From Microbacterium sp. AG1240 (GTDB taxonomy: Bacteria > Actinomycetota > Actinomycetes > Actinomycetales > Microbacteriaceae): DNA of 64,000 bases. Shown in pieces: positions 55,949 through 64,000 of the stretch. The first letter of the stretch is position 1. Each line of letters starts with the position of its first letter. The notes beneath the pieces were generated by a model. That model did not search any database and was not told the DNA's origin. It worked only from the letters and a program-made list of their open reading frames with translations. Location: assembly GCF_003635115.1 (NCBI RefSeq), contig NZ_RBXJ01000001.1, positions 434,001 to 498,000 of the forward strand, in the 5' to 3' direction. Both the position numbers and the translations under genes were made by a program.

Positions 55949-58063
55949 GTGGCACAAGACGTGCTCACCGACCTCACCAAGGTCCGCAACATCGGCATCA
56001 TGGCGCACATCGATGCCGGCAAGACGACGACGACCGAGCGCATCCTCTTCTACACGGGCGTCAACCACAAGATCGGCGAGACGCACGATGGCGCCTCGAC
56101 CACCGACTGGATGGAGCAGGAGCAGGAACGCGGCATCACGATCACGTCGGCCGCCGTCACCTGCTTCTGGGACAAGAACCAGATCAACATCATCGACACC
56201 CCCGGTCACGTCGACTTCACCGTCGAGGTGGAGCGCTCGCTCCGCGTCCTCGACGGCGCCGTCGCCGTCTTCGACGGCAAGGAGGGCGTCGAGCCCCAGT
56301 CCGAGACCGTCTGGCGGCAGGCCGACAAGTACGACGTCCCCCGCATCTGCTTCGTCAACAAGATGGACAAGCTGGGCGCCGACTTCTACTTCACCGTCGA
56401 CACGATCGTCAACAAGCTGAAGGCCAAGCCGCTCGTCATCCAGCTCCCCATCGGTGCGGAGAACGACTTCGTCGGCGTCATCGACCTCGTCGAGATGCGC
56501 GCCCTGGTCTGGCCCGGCGACTCCAAGGGTGACGTCACCATGGGAGCGAAGTACGAGATCCAGGAGATCCCGGCCGACCTCGCCGACAAGGCCGCCGAGT
56601 ACCGCGAGCTCCTGCTCGAGACCGTCGCCGAGTCCGACGAGGAGCTTCTCGAGAAGCACTTCGGCGGCGAGGAGCTGACTGTGGCCGAGGTCAAGGCCGC
56701 GATCCGCAAGCTCACCATCGCGTCCGAGGTCTACCCGGTCCTGTGCGGTTCGGCGTTCAAGAACCGCGGCGTGCAGCCCATGCTCGACGCGGTGGTCGAC
56801 TACCTCCCGTCGCCCCTCGACGTGCCGGCCATCGAGGCCCACGACCCGAAGGACGAAGAGATCGTCATCGAGCGCCACGCCGACCGCGAAGAGCCGTTCA
56901 CGGCCCTGGCGTTCAAGATCGTGACGCACCCGTTCTTCGGTCGTCTCACCTACATCCGCGTCTACTCCGGTCACCTCGACTCCGGCGGACAGGTCGTCAA
57001 CTCGACCAAGTCCAAGAAGGAGCGCATCGGGAAGATCTTCCAGATGTACGCGAACAAGGAGAACCCGGTCGACTCGGTCACCGCGGGTCACATCTACGCG
57101 GTCATCGGCCTCAAGGACACGACCACGGGCGACACGCTCTCCGACTCGCAGCACCAGGTCGTGCTCGAGTCGATGACGTTCCCCGAGCCGGTCATCGAGG
57201 TCGCCATCGAGCCCAAGACCAAGGCCGACCAGGAGAAGCTGGGTCTCGCGATCCAGAAGCTCGCGGAGGAGGACCCGACGTTCCGCGTCGAGCAGAACTC
57301 CGACACCGGTCAGACCGTCATCAAGGGCATGGGCGAGCTCCACCTCGACATCCTGGTCGACCGCATGAAGCGCGAGTTCCGCGTCGAGGCGAACGTCGGA
57401 AAGCCCCAGGTGGCCTACCGCGAGACGATCAAGAAGGCCGTCGAGCGTCACGACTACACGCACAAGAAGCAGACCGGTGGTTCGGGTCAGTTCGCGAAAA
57501 TCCAGTTCGCGATCGAGCCGCTCGAGGTCACGGCCGACAAGACGTACGAGTTCGAGAACAAGGTCAGCGGTGGCCGCATCCCGCGCGAGTACATCGGCCC
57601 CACCGACCAGGGCTTCCAGGACGCCATGAACGTCGGCGTGCTCGCCGGCTACCCCATGGTGGGCGTCAAGGCGATCCTGCTCGACGGTGCGTCGCACGAC
57701 GTCGACTCCTCGGAAATGGCGTTCAAGATCGCCGGCTCCATGGGATTCAAGGAAGCCGTCCGCAAGGCGAACCCCATCATCCTTGAGCCCATCATGGGTG
57801 TCGAGGTGCGTACTCCCGAGGAGTACATGGGTGACGTCATCGGCGACCTCAACTCGCGTCGTGGCCAGATCCAGTCGATGGAAGACGCCCAGGGCGTCAA
57901 GGTCGTCAAGGCGAACGTCCCCCTCTCGGAGATGTTCGGCTACATCGGCGACCTGCGCTCGAAGACCTCCGGCCGTGCCGTCTACTCCATGGAGTTCGAC
58001 AGCTACGCCGAGGTGCCGCGCGCGGTGGCCGACGAGATCGTCCAGAAGACCAAGGGCGAGTAA
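55949..58063 (+). CDS. fusA: Elongation factor G
   Basis: A 704-residue translational GTPase. G1 [15 protein letters not shown], switch [13 protein letters not shown]3 [20 protein letters not shown] and G4 [12 protein letters not shown] are intact, followed by the usual domains II-V, with domain IV containing [20 protein letters not shown] and [20 protein letters not shown]. It translocates tRNA-mRNA on the ribosome. GTG start, with TAGGAA eight bases upstream. Confidence 0.99.
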   Translation: MAQDVLTDLTKVRNIGIMAHIDAGKTTTTERILFYTGVNHKIGETHDGASTTDWMEQEQERGITITSAAVTCFWDKNQINIIDTPGHVDFTVEVERSLRVLDGAVAVFDGKEGVEPQSETVWRQADKYDVPRICFVNKMDKLGADFYFTVDTIVNKLKAKPLVIQLPIGAENDFVGVIDLVEMRALVWPGDSKGDVTMGAKYEIQEIPADLADKAAEYRELLLETVAESDEELLEKHFGGEELTVAEVKAAIRKLTIASEVYPVLCGSAFKNRGVQPMLDAVVDYLPSPLDVPAIEAHDPKDEEIVIERHADREEPFTALAFKIVTHPFFGRLTYIRVYSGHLDSGGQVVNSTKSKKERIGKIFQMYANKENPVDSVTAGHIYAVIGLKDTTTGDTLSDSQHQVVLESMTFPEPVIEVAIEPKTKADQEKLGLAIQKLAEEDPTFRVEQNSDTGQTVIKGMGELHLDILVDRMKREFRVEANVGKPQVAYRETIKKAVERHDYTHKKQTGGSGQFAKIQFAIEPLEVTADKTYEFENKVSGGRIPREYIGPTDQGFQDAMNVGVLAGYPMVGVKAILLDGASHDVDSSEMAFKIAGSMGFKEAVRKANPIILEPIMGVEVRTPEEYMGDVIGDLNSRRGQIQSMEDAQGVKVVKANVPLSEMFGYIGDLRSKTSGRAVYSMEFDSYAEVPRAVADEIVQKTKGE

Positions 58064-58074
58064 ATCCGCCCTCC

Positions 58075-58118
58075 GGATGCTGCCGGCTCCGCGCCCCGGT
58101 GAGGGGCCGGCAGCATCC
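58075..58118 (+). repeat. Hairpin between fusA and tuf
   Basis: Perfect 13-base arms ggatgctgccggc and gccggcagcatcc around 18 bases. The ggatgctgc core matches the rpoB-rpoC hairpin. A second transcription start for tuf could lie in the AT-richer stretch that follows (around 58140). Confidence 0.75.
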
Positions 58119-58228
58119 ACCCCACAACTTCACATCACACCTCTACTAAGCTGAATCCATCCCCGTAGAGAACCGGTCGCAAACCAGTGCCCGGACCCTC
58201 TACACATCACCGTCCTGAGGAGGACCCA

Positions 58229-59422
58229 GTGGCTAAGGCCAAGTTCGAGCGGACCAAGCCGCACGTGAACATCGGAACGATCGGTCACGTCGACCACGGC
58301 AAGACCACGCTCACCGCTGCCATCTCGAAGGTGCTCGCCGACAAGTACCCGTCGGCCACCAACGTTCAGCGTGACTTCGCGTCGATCGACTCGGCGCCGG
58401 AAGAGCGTCAGCGTGGTATCACGATCAACATCTCGCACGTCGAGTACGAGACCCCCAAGCGTCACTACGCCCACGTCGATGCGCCGGGCCACGCTGACTA
58501 CATCAAGAACATGATCACCGGTGCTGCCCAGATGGACGGCGCGATCCTCGTGGTCGCCGCCACCGACGGCCCGATGGCTCAGACCCGTGAGCACGTTCTG
58601 CTCGCCAAGCAGGTCGGCGTCCCCTACCTGCTCGTCGCGCTGAACAAGTCCGACATGGTCGACGACGAGGAGATCCTGGAGCTCGTCGAGCTCGAGGTTC
58701 GCGAGCTGCTCTCGAGCCAGGACTTCGACGGCGACAACGCCCCCGTCGTCCGCGTCTCGGGCCTGAAGGCTCTCGAGGGCGACGCCGAGTGGGTCGAGAA
58801 GATCGTCGAGCTCATGGAAGCCGTCGACGCGTCCATCCCCGACCCGGTGCGTGACAAGGACAAGCCGTTCCTCATGCCCGTCGAGGACGTCTTCACGATC
58901 ACCGGTCGTGGAACCGTCGTCACCGGCCGCGCCGAGCGTGGCACACTGGCGATCAACTCCGAGGTCGAGATCGTCGGCATCCGTCCGACGCAGAAGACGA
59001 TCGTCACCGGTATCGAGATGTTCCACAAGCAGCTCGACGAGGCCTGGGCCGGCGAGAACTGTGGTCTGCTCCTGCGCGGCACCAAGCGTGACGACGTCGA
59101 GCGTGGCCAGGTCGTCGTGAAGCCGGGTTCGGTGACGCCGCACACCGGGTTCGAGGGCACCGCCTACATCCTGTCGAAGGAAGAGGGCGGCCGTCACAAC
59201 CCGTTCTTCACGAACTACCGCCCGCAGTTCTACTTCCGCACCACCGACGTCACCGGCGTCATCACGCTGCCCGAGGGCACCGAGATGGTCATGCCCGGCG
59301 ACACCACCGACATGACGGTCGAGCTGATCCAGCCCATCGCCATGGAAGAGGGCCTCGGCTACGCGATCCGTGAGGGTGGCCGCACCGTCGGCGCCGGCAC
59401 GGTCACGAAGATCCTGAAGTAA
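58229..59422 (+). CDS. tuf: Elongation factor Tu
   Basis: A 397-residue EF-Tu. G1 [14 protein letters not shown], switch [19 protein letters not shown]3 [16 protein letters not shown]4 [10 protein letters not shown], and domains II and III ending [17 protein letters not shown]. It delivers aminoacyl-tRNA to the ribosome. GTG start after GAGGAGGACCCA. Last gene of the str operon, followed by a strong terminator. Confidence 0.99.
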   Translation: MAKAKFERTKPHVNIGTIGHVDHGKTTLTAAISKVLADKYPSATNVQRDFASIDSAPEERQRGITINISHVEYETPKRHYAHVDAPGHADYIKNMITGAAQMDGAILVVAATDGPMAQTREHVLLAKQVGVPYLLVALNKSDMVDDEEILELVELEVRELLSSQDFDGDNAPVVRVSGLKALEGDAEWVEKIVELMEAVDASIPDPVRDKDKPFLMPVEDVFTITGRGTVVTGRAERGTLAINSEVEIVGIRPTQKTIVTGIEMFHKQLDEAWAGENCGLLLRGTKRDDVERGQVVVKPGSVTPHTGFEGTAYILSKEEGGRHNPFFTNYRPQFYFRTTDVTGVITLPEGTEMVMPGDTTDMTVELIQPIAMEEGLGYAIREGGRTVGAGTVTKILK

Positions 59423-59450
59423 TACCGCCGCTCGGCCAACGAGCGCATGA

Positions 59451-59489
59451 GAAAGCCCCCCGGGTCCGTTGGGATCCGGGGGGCTTTTT
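59451..59489 (+). terminator. Rho-independent terminator of str operon
   Basis: Stem aaagccccccgg / ccggggggcttt around gtccgttgggat, followed by a run of T. It is the clearest intrinsic terminator in the window and separates tuf from the surface-protein gene. Confidence 0.93.
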
Positions 59490-59517
59490 CGTGCGCCGAA
59501 CGTCGATGCCGGGGGAG

Positions 59518-59534
59518 CGGCAAAAATTTTGCCG
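59518..59534. promoter_or_regulatory. Perfect AT-centred palindrome upstream of surface-protein promoter
   Basis: cggcaaaa, one A, ttttgccg: a 17-base perfect palindrome about 20 bases before the -35 box. An AT-rich core in so GC-rich a genome makes it a good candidate operator. A second repeat, ggacac (59549-59554) with gtgtcc (59570-59575), overlaps the promoter spacer. Confidence 0.6.
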
Positions 59535-59554
59535 AATCGCAACTCTTCGGACAC

Positions 59555-59584
59555 TTGAATATTTGGTGCGTGTCCCTCTAATCT
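59555..59584 (+). promoter_or_regulatory. Promoter of LPXTG surface-protein gene
   Basis: TTGAAT (59555-59560), an 18-base spacer and TAATCT (59579-59584). It gives a leader of about 135 bases in which no gene is supported and no strong ribosome binding site is seen next to the ATG. Confidence 0.65.
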
Positions 59585-59727
59585 ATGAATCGTCGCCGCG
59601 CTCACGAGAGCGCGTGCGGCAATCCGGAGTCTGGTGCCCCTCCTCCGCACATGCCGTGACGCCTGCGTCGCGCGCGTACTGTGGGTCGCCGCCGCCGCCC
59701 ATCGTCCCCTCACAGTTACGCGCGAAA

Positions 59728-62700
59728 ATGACTGCTCATCAGGCCTTGACCCGCCGCCCGCATGCGGCGCGGGCGTGGCGCACCGCGAAAACGGCCGTGG
59801 CCGGCGCGGTGGTCGCGAGCCTGGTGGTCACGCTCCTCGCCGTGGGCGGTGTGACGGCATCCGCGTCCGCCGTGGCCCCGGCGGTCAGCGCGGAGGAGAC
59901 GGGTGCGGCCGTGGCCCCCGAAGCGACCGTCGACCCTCAGGACGACGCCGCCGCGGATGCCCCCGCGCCTCAGCAGGACGAGCCGGCGGACGCGGTCCCT
60001 TCGCCCTCGACGGATGCCCCGACCTCCGACTCGTCGTCCACCCCGGACCCGTCGTCGTCCCCGTCGAGCGGCACCCAGCGGGCGGCCCGCGGCCCGCCGC
60101 TCGCGCGCGCGGCAAACGAAGGCGGCGTCTCGATCCTCGCCGCCGGCGTCCCCCTGGCACCGACACCCGTCTGGACGGAGGACTTCGAAGGGGTCAGCGG
60201 CACGGCGGCCGCCCCCCTGGGCAGCTCGCTCGGAAACGCCTACACCGCGGACGCCTTCTGGCTCGCGTACGGACAGTGCAACGGTGTGCTCGCGGAGTAC
60301 GCGACGACGGACGCGTCGCTGTCATCGATCTGCACGGCCACGTCGCAGGCCTCGCGGAACAACATCCGGCGGCTCGCCGATGCGCTCGGTCAGCTGCGAC
60401 TCGGCGTCCCGGGTGCCGCCACCGCCGACACGGCGACCGCCACCGGCACCTCCACGACCACGCCCAACGGCGGTTCGCAGGGAAACCGTGCACTCACGGA
60501 GTGGACGGAGTCGCAGACCGGGACGGCGGGCCAGACCCTCATGCTCGGTCGCTCCGCCGGCGCCCCCTCGCTCGGCATCGCCGCGAGCGGGCCGCGGTAC
60601 TACGTCGCCCGCCTCGACATGGGCGAGGCATCGTGCGCGTTCGGGACGCGGGCGCAGGTCACCCTCGGGCTCGCGGTCGGCACCGGTGCGACGCCCTCGA
60701 TGACGTCGCGGGCGTTCTCGCCCTGCACCGAGACGACCGCGCGGTGGTACACCTCGCCGGCACTGCAGGGCGGCTGGAACCTCGGCGGAAACGGTGTCGC
60801 CGTCGGCACGTTCACCTCGGACGCCTCGCTGCTGCTCACCGCGGCCCAGGCGGCCCAGCTGCGCCCGGTGGTGCGCAACAACAACCTCGCCTCGGGCGGT
60901 AACGACCTGGCGGTCGACAACCTCCGCATCCTCGACGCGACCCCCACCCTCGACAAGGCGTTCGCCTCCGACACCGTCGTGGCAGGTACGCCGACGACCC
61001 TCACGTTCACGATCACCAACACCTCCGAGCTCGCCGCGAAGAGCGACTGGAGCTTCAGCGACGCGTTGCCCACGGGACTCGTCGTCGCCCCGTCCCCGAG
61101 TGTGGGAGGCACCTGCGCGAACGCGACGGGAGCCGCCTACTCCGTCCAGGCCACCGCCGGCTCCGGGACGATCGCGGCCTCCGGCGGCGATCTCGCGGCG
61201 GGAGCAGTCAGCTGCACGGTCACGGTCAACGTGGTCGCGAACACCCCGGGGACCTACGTCAACGGGCCCTCGAACGTCACCACCGTGCTGAACGCGCCCG
61301 AGAACGCGACCCTCGTCGTGGAAGCGCCCGCGCGTCTGACCATCCTGAAGAACGTCACCGGACGTGCGATCGTCGGCGACCAGTTCCGACTGGCTCTGAG
61401 CCAGGGCGCGACCGAGATCGCGACGGCCACGACACTCGGGGCGGCCACGGGAGTCCAGACCCAGCGGGTGGGCCCGATCGCCGTCGCCCGCGGAGCCACG
61501 TACACCATCTCCGAGAGCATCGTCTCGACGGCGACGCTGAACACGTACGTCACGAGCTACCAGTGCGTGCGCGGGACGACGACGATCGCGACGGGTACCT
61601 CGGTGTCGGGTCCGATCACGATCCCCGATGAGCCCGGCGCCGAGATCGTGTGCACCTTCACGAACACCCCCCAGCCGGCGAGCCTCTACTGCGACGGCAC
61701 CTACTTCTACGGTGTGCGGTCCAACGGCTCGATCGTGCAGGTCAACGCGACGAGTACGGCTGCGCCCACGCAGGTGGCGGGGGCGGTCACCAGCGCCACC
61801 GACGTGAACGCGCTCGGCGTGAGCGGCGACGGGTCGTCCGCCATCGCGATCGACAGAGCCACGAACAGCGCGGGGAACGCCGGTGCCGTCGTGAACTACA
61901 CGATCGTGAGCGGCGCCCTGCAGGCGACCCGCACGACCCTGACCACGGCGCAGGGTGCGTTCCTCGACCGGGCCGGTGCCACGCTCGACGGAACGATCAT
62001 CGCCGGCGCGGTCGACCCGCTCAACGGCCGCTTCGTCGTCGGGAAGTCCGCGGCGGGCTCGGTGCGTCTGTGGGAGTACACGCCGACGGCTCTGAACAAC
62101 GGGAGCCGGTTCCTCTACCTGGGTCAGGTGGCCACAGGCACCACCGCCGGAGAGAACGGCGACGTCTCGTTCGACGCTCAGGGGAACCTCCACATCGTTC
62201 AGACGGCGGCAGACTCGAGCAATGTCGGGATGTTCAGCGTCAGCCGGGAGTCGCTGGTCGCGGCGACCGGCGGCACCATCCCCGCCACCGCCACCGTGCG
62301 GCGCGCGCTGAGCGGGACCGACAGCGGATTCGCGCTCACCGCGGTCAACGGCATGGCGTTCTCGCCGGCCGGCACCGTGTACCTGGGAAACGCGACCGTG
62401 GCGTACCAGTTCGACCCCGTCACCTGGGTGCGGGTGCCGAACAGCCCGCGCGCGACCATCGGTACGACCGCGACCGGCGCGGGGGCGACCGACCTCGCCG
62501 CCTGCGCCTCGCCTTCGACGCTGTCGTTGGAGAAGAACGTCGTCGGCCGGGTCAACGCCGCCGACCAGTTCCGTCTCGCCCTCGCATCGGGATCGCCGGC
62601 CGTGGAGTCGTCCACCGCGGTCACCTCGGGGACGGCGACGGGCGTGCAGGCGGGACGCATCGCGCCCACCCCCGTGCAGATCAACACGTCGGTGACCATC

Positions 62701-64000
62701 TCCGAGACGATGGCCTCGGGGTCGGCATCGCAGCTGAGCGCGTACACGTCGGTGTACGAGTGCTGGGCCGACGGCGTGCGCCTGTTCACCGGCACCGAGA
62801 AGTCGGCCACCATCACCATCCCCAACCGGCTCAGCGTCGGGGTCGCCTGCACCTTCACCAACTCGCCCGCGCCCTTCGCGACGGTCCGGGTGACGAAGAT
62901 CGTGGAGGACTGGCGGGGGGCAGCGCGTACCCCGACGCCCGGGTGGACCATGACGACCACGGCGGCCGCCAACGCCGGGAGCACGGTGTCGATCCTCCCC
63001 TCGCGCAACCCCTCCCAGCAGACCGGCGCGGACGGAAGCGCCACCTGGCAGGTGCTCTTCGGCGCAGCATCCCACCGCGGCCGCGTCACGGTCGCGGAGA
63101 CGACGCAGACGGGCTACCGGTATCAGAGCCTGGTGTGCACGGTGAACGGCACGGCGGGCGCCACGACCGTCACGACCACCGGTGATCAAGTGCGCGGTGC
63201 GCTCAACGTCGACATCGCCCCCGGCGCCACGGTCGAGTGCGTGTACACGAACCGGCCCGTCGCCACCCTCACGCTCGTGAAGAACGTCTCCTACGGCAGC
63301 GCCGCGCCGTCGGCCTGGCAGCTCTCCGCGACACGGAGCCTGGCCACGGCCCTCCCCGGCCCGACCGGCGCGGGCGGCAGCGGAACGGTGAACGCGGTGA
63401 CGGTCTCGGCCGATACGCCGTACCGCCTCGCCGAGGCGGGCGGTCCCGCGACGTACGTGCAGGTCGGCGCGTGGGACTGCGTGACGGCGGCGGGAGCGGC
63501 CGTGCCGGTCTCGTCGGCGGGAGATCTCACCCTCACCCGCGCGACGGCGGTCACCTGCACGGTGACCAATGCAACGGCATCCGTCGTCCTGCTCAAGAAC
63601 GTGCAGAGCCCGCAGACGGGGTTCCAGCCGTCGACGTGGAACCTCACCGCGACCCCGGCCGCCCTCGCCGGACTCGGGGCGACGACGGTGGCGGGCGCCG
63701 ACTACGCCGCCACGGGCAACCCCGCCAGCACCTTCGACGTGCGGCCCGGACACGCCTACACGCTGACGGAGGCGCTCGCCCAGACCGGCACGCGCCTCGC
63801 CTACCAGCAGCTGCGGGTGGAGGTGCGTCAGCCGAACGGCAGCTGGACCCCGGTGGCCACCGCGTCGTCGGGTGCGGCGTCGATCACCGCGCCCGCGGCC
63901 GGGCAGACCGCGGTGTACCGGTTCGTGAACGCGCCCGTCCAGCCGGCCACGCTTCCCCTCACCGGTGGCACGAGCACCGACGCCTTCCTCCTGGGCGGCT
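59728..64000 (+). CDS. Giant LPXTG-anchored surface protein (3' end beyond window)
   Basis: At least 1,424 residues, open to the right edge. A long signal peptide (hydrophobic core about residues 25-48) is followed by a Ser/Pro/Asp-rich stretch, then a lectin-like domain starting VWTEDFEGVSGT, a DUF11-like domain (TLDKAFASDTVVAGTPTTLT), a possible propeller (about 650-930), and repeated adhesin-type beta domains starting LTILKNVTGRA (536), LSLEKNVVGRV (932), VRVTKIVEDW (1055), LTLVKNVSYG (1182) and VVLLKNVQSP (1286). These Lys-Asn motifs and the CTFTN endings recall SpaA/DUF5979 domains that can form isopeptide bonds. The final residues LPLTGG (about 1409) form a sortase sorting signal, so the true end should be about 30 residues further on. 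No sortase gene is in the window. Confidence 0.88.
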   Translation, partial: MTAHQALTRRPHAARAWRTAKTAVAGAVVASLVVTLLAVGGVTASASAVAPAVSAEETGAAVAPEATVDPQDDAAADAPAPQQDEPADAVPSPSTDAPTSDSSSTPDPSSSPSSGTQRAARGPPLARAANEGGVSILAAGVPLAPTPVWTEDFEGVSGTAAAPLGSSLGNAYTADAFWLAYGQCNGVLAEYATTDASLSSICTATSQASRNNIRRLADALGQLRLGVPGAATADTATATGTSTTTPNGGSQGNRALTEWTESQTGTAGQTLMLGRSAGAPSLGIAASGPRYYVARLDMGEASCAFGTRAQVTLGLAVGTGATPSMTSRAFSPCTETTARWYTSPALQGGWNLGGNGVAVGTFTSDASLLLTAAQAAQLRPVVRNNNLASGGNDLAVDNLRILDATPTLDKAFASDTVVAGTPTTLTFTITNTSELAAKSDWSFSDALPTGLVVAPSPSVGGTCANATGAAYSVQATAGSGTIAASGGDLAAGAVSCTVTVNVVANTPGTYVNGPSNVTTVLNAPENATLVVEAPARLTILKNVTGRAIVGDQFRLALSQGATEIATATTLGAATGVQTQRVGPIAVARGATYTISESIVSTATLNTYVTSYQCVRGTTTIATGTSVSGPITIPDEPGAEIVCTFTNTPQPASLYCDGTYFYGVRSNGSIVQVNATSTAAPTQVAGAVTSATDVNALGVSGDGSSAIAIDRATNSAGNAGAVVNYTIVSGALQATRTTLTTAQGAFLDRAGATLDGTIIAGAVDPLNGRFVVGKSAAGSVRLWEYTPTALNNGSRFLYLGQVATGTTAGENGDVSFDAQGNLHIVQTAADSSNVGMFSVSRESLVAATGGTIPATATVRRALSGTDSGFALTAVNGMAFSPAGTVYLGNATVAYQFDPVTWVRVPNSPRATIGTTATGAGATDLAACASPSTLSLEKNVVGRVNAADQFRLALASGSPAVESSTAVTSGTATGVQAGRIAPTPVQINTSVTISETMASGSASQLSAYTSVYECWADGVRLFTGTEKSATITIPNRLSVGVACTFTNSPAPFATVRVTKIVEDWRGAARTPTPGWTMTTTAAANAGSTVSILPSRNPSQQTGADGSATWQVLFGAASHRGRVTVAETTQTGYRYQSLVCTVNGTAGATTVTTTGDQVRGALNVDIAPGATVECVYTNRPVATLTLVKNVSYGSAAPSAWQLSATRSLATALPGPTGAGGSGTVNAVTVSADTPYRLAEAGGPATYVQVGAWDCVTAAGAAVPVSSAGDLTLTRATAVTCTVTNATASVVLLKNVQSPQTGFQPSTWNLTATPAALAGLGATTVAGADYAATGNPASTFDVRPGHAYTLTEALAQTGTRLAYQQLRVEVRQPNGSWTPVATASSGAASITAPAAGQTAVYRFVNAPVQPATLPLTGGTSTDAFLLGG

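Noticed and set aside
60322..63753. A minus-strand open frame of about 1,140 codons opposite the LPXTG protein gene
   Set aside because: The plus strand carries a continuous reading frame with signal peptide, repeated domains and LPLTG; the antisense translation has none of these.

Overview
The window is GC-rich (about 70 percent by eye) actinobacterial chromosome. Gene content, frequent GTG/TTG starts, many leaderless promoters and the rpoBC/str loci suggest Microbacteriaceae, most probably Microbacterium; this is inferred from style and gene order, not from a database search. I see no insertion sequence, prophage, CRISPR array or rRNA. There is one tRNA, tRNA-Arg(ACG).

Region 1 (1-7,200): a partial DUF302-like gene, tRNA-Arg with a terminator, then a minus-strand operon for the lower reductive pyrimidine pathway: beta-ureidopropionase, dihydropyrimidinase, an LLM-class (F420/flavin) oxidoreductase, a class III aminotransferase and an acylating semialdehyde dehydrogenase. 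It would turn dihydropyrimidines or hydantoins into beta-amino acids and then acyl-CoA. Region 2 (7,200-18,300): a NarL-type two-component system, a PAP2/diacylglycerol-kinase fusion, a MacB-like ABC exporter pair, small proteins (SRPBCC, SprT-like, TPR), a spermidine-synthase-like protein and the 5-oxoprolinase genes pxpABC. Region 3 (18,300-26,900): a repeat-filled spacer, then rpoB and rpoC with palindromes at their junctions.

Region 4 (26,900-54,700) is the most interesting part. After a pair of related cysteine-patterned surface proteins and two membrane proteins comes a tightly coupled block: a Hanks-type kinase with no ectodomain, a 1,976-residue Ig-like/FN3 surface protein starting on the base after the kinase stop, MoxR ATPase, DUF58 protein, a transglutaminase-fold membrane protein that appears to have lost its catalytic Cys and His, a membrane FHA protein, a tail-anchored protein with repeated acidic-Thr-Arg motifs, an RDD-FHA protein and a 1,490-residue EssC/EccC-like ATPase with its own FHA domain. 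A WXG100-like protein, a second small helical protein, a candidate T7SS substrate and three further proteins follow. I read this as a type VII secretion locus with a built-in Ser/Thr kinase-FHA phospho-switch; EccB, EccD, EccE, mycosin and a PP2C phosphatase are not in the window.

Region 5 (54,700-64,000): the str operon (rpsL, rpsG, fusA, tuf) with hairpins at its junctions and a terminator after tuf, then a very large LPXTG-anchored surface protein with repeated adhesin-type beta domains that runs off the right edge just after its LPLTG motif.
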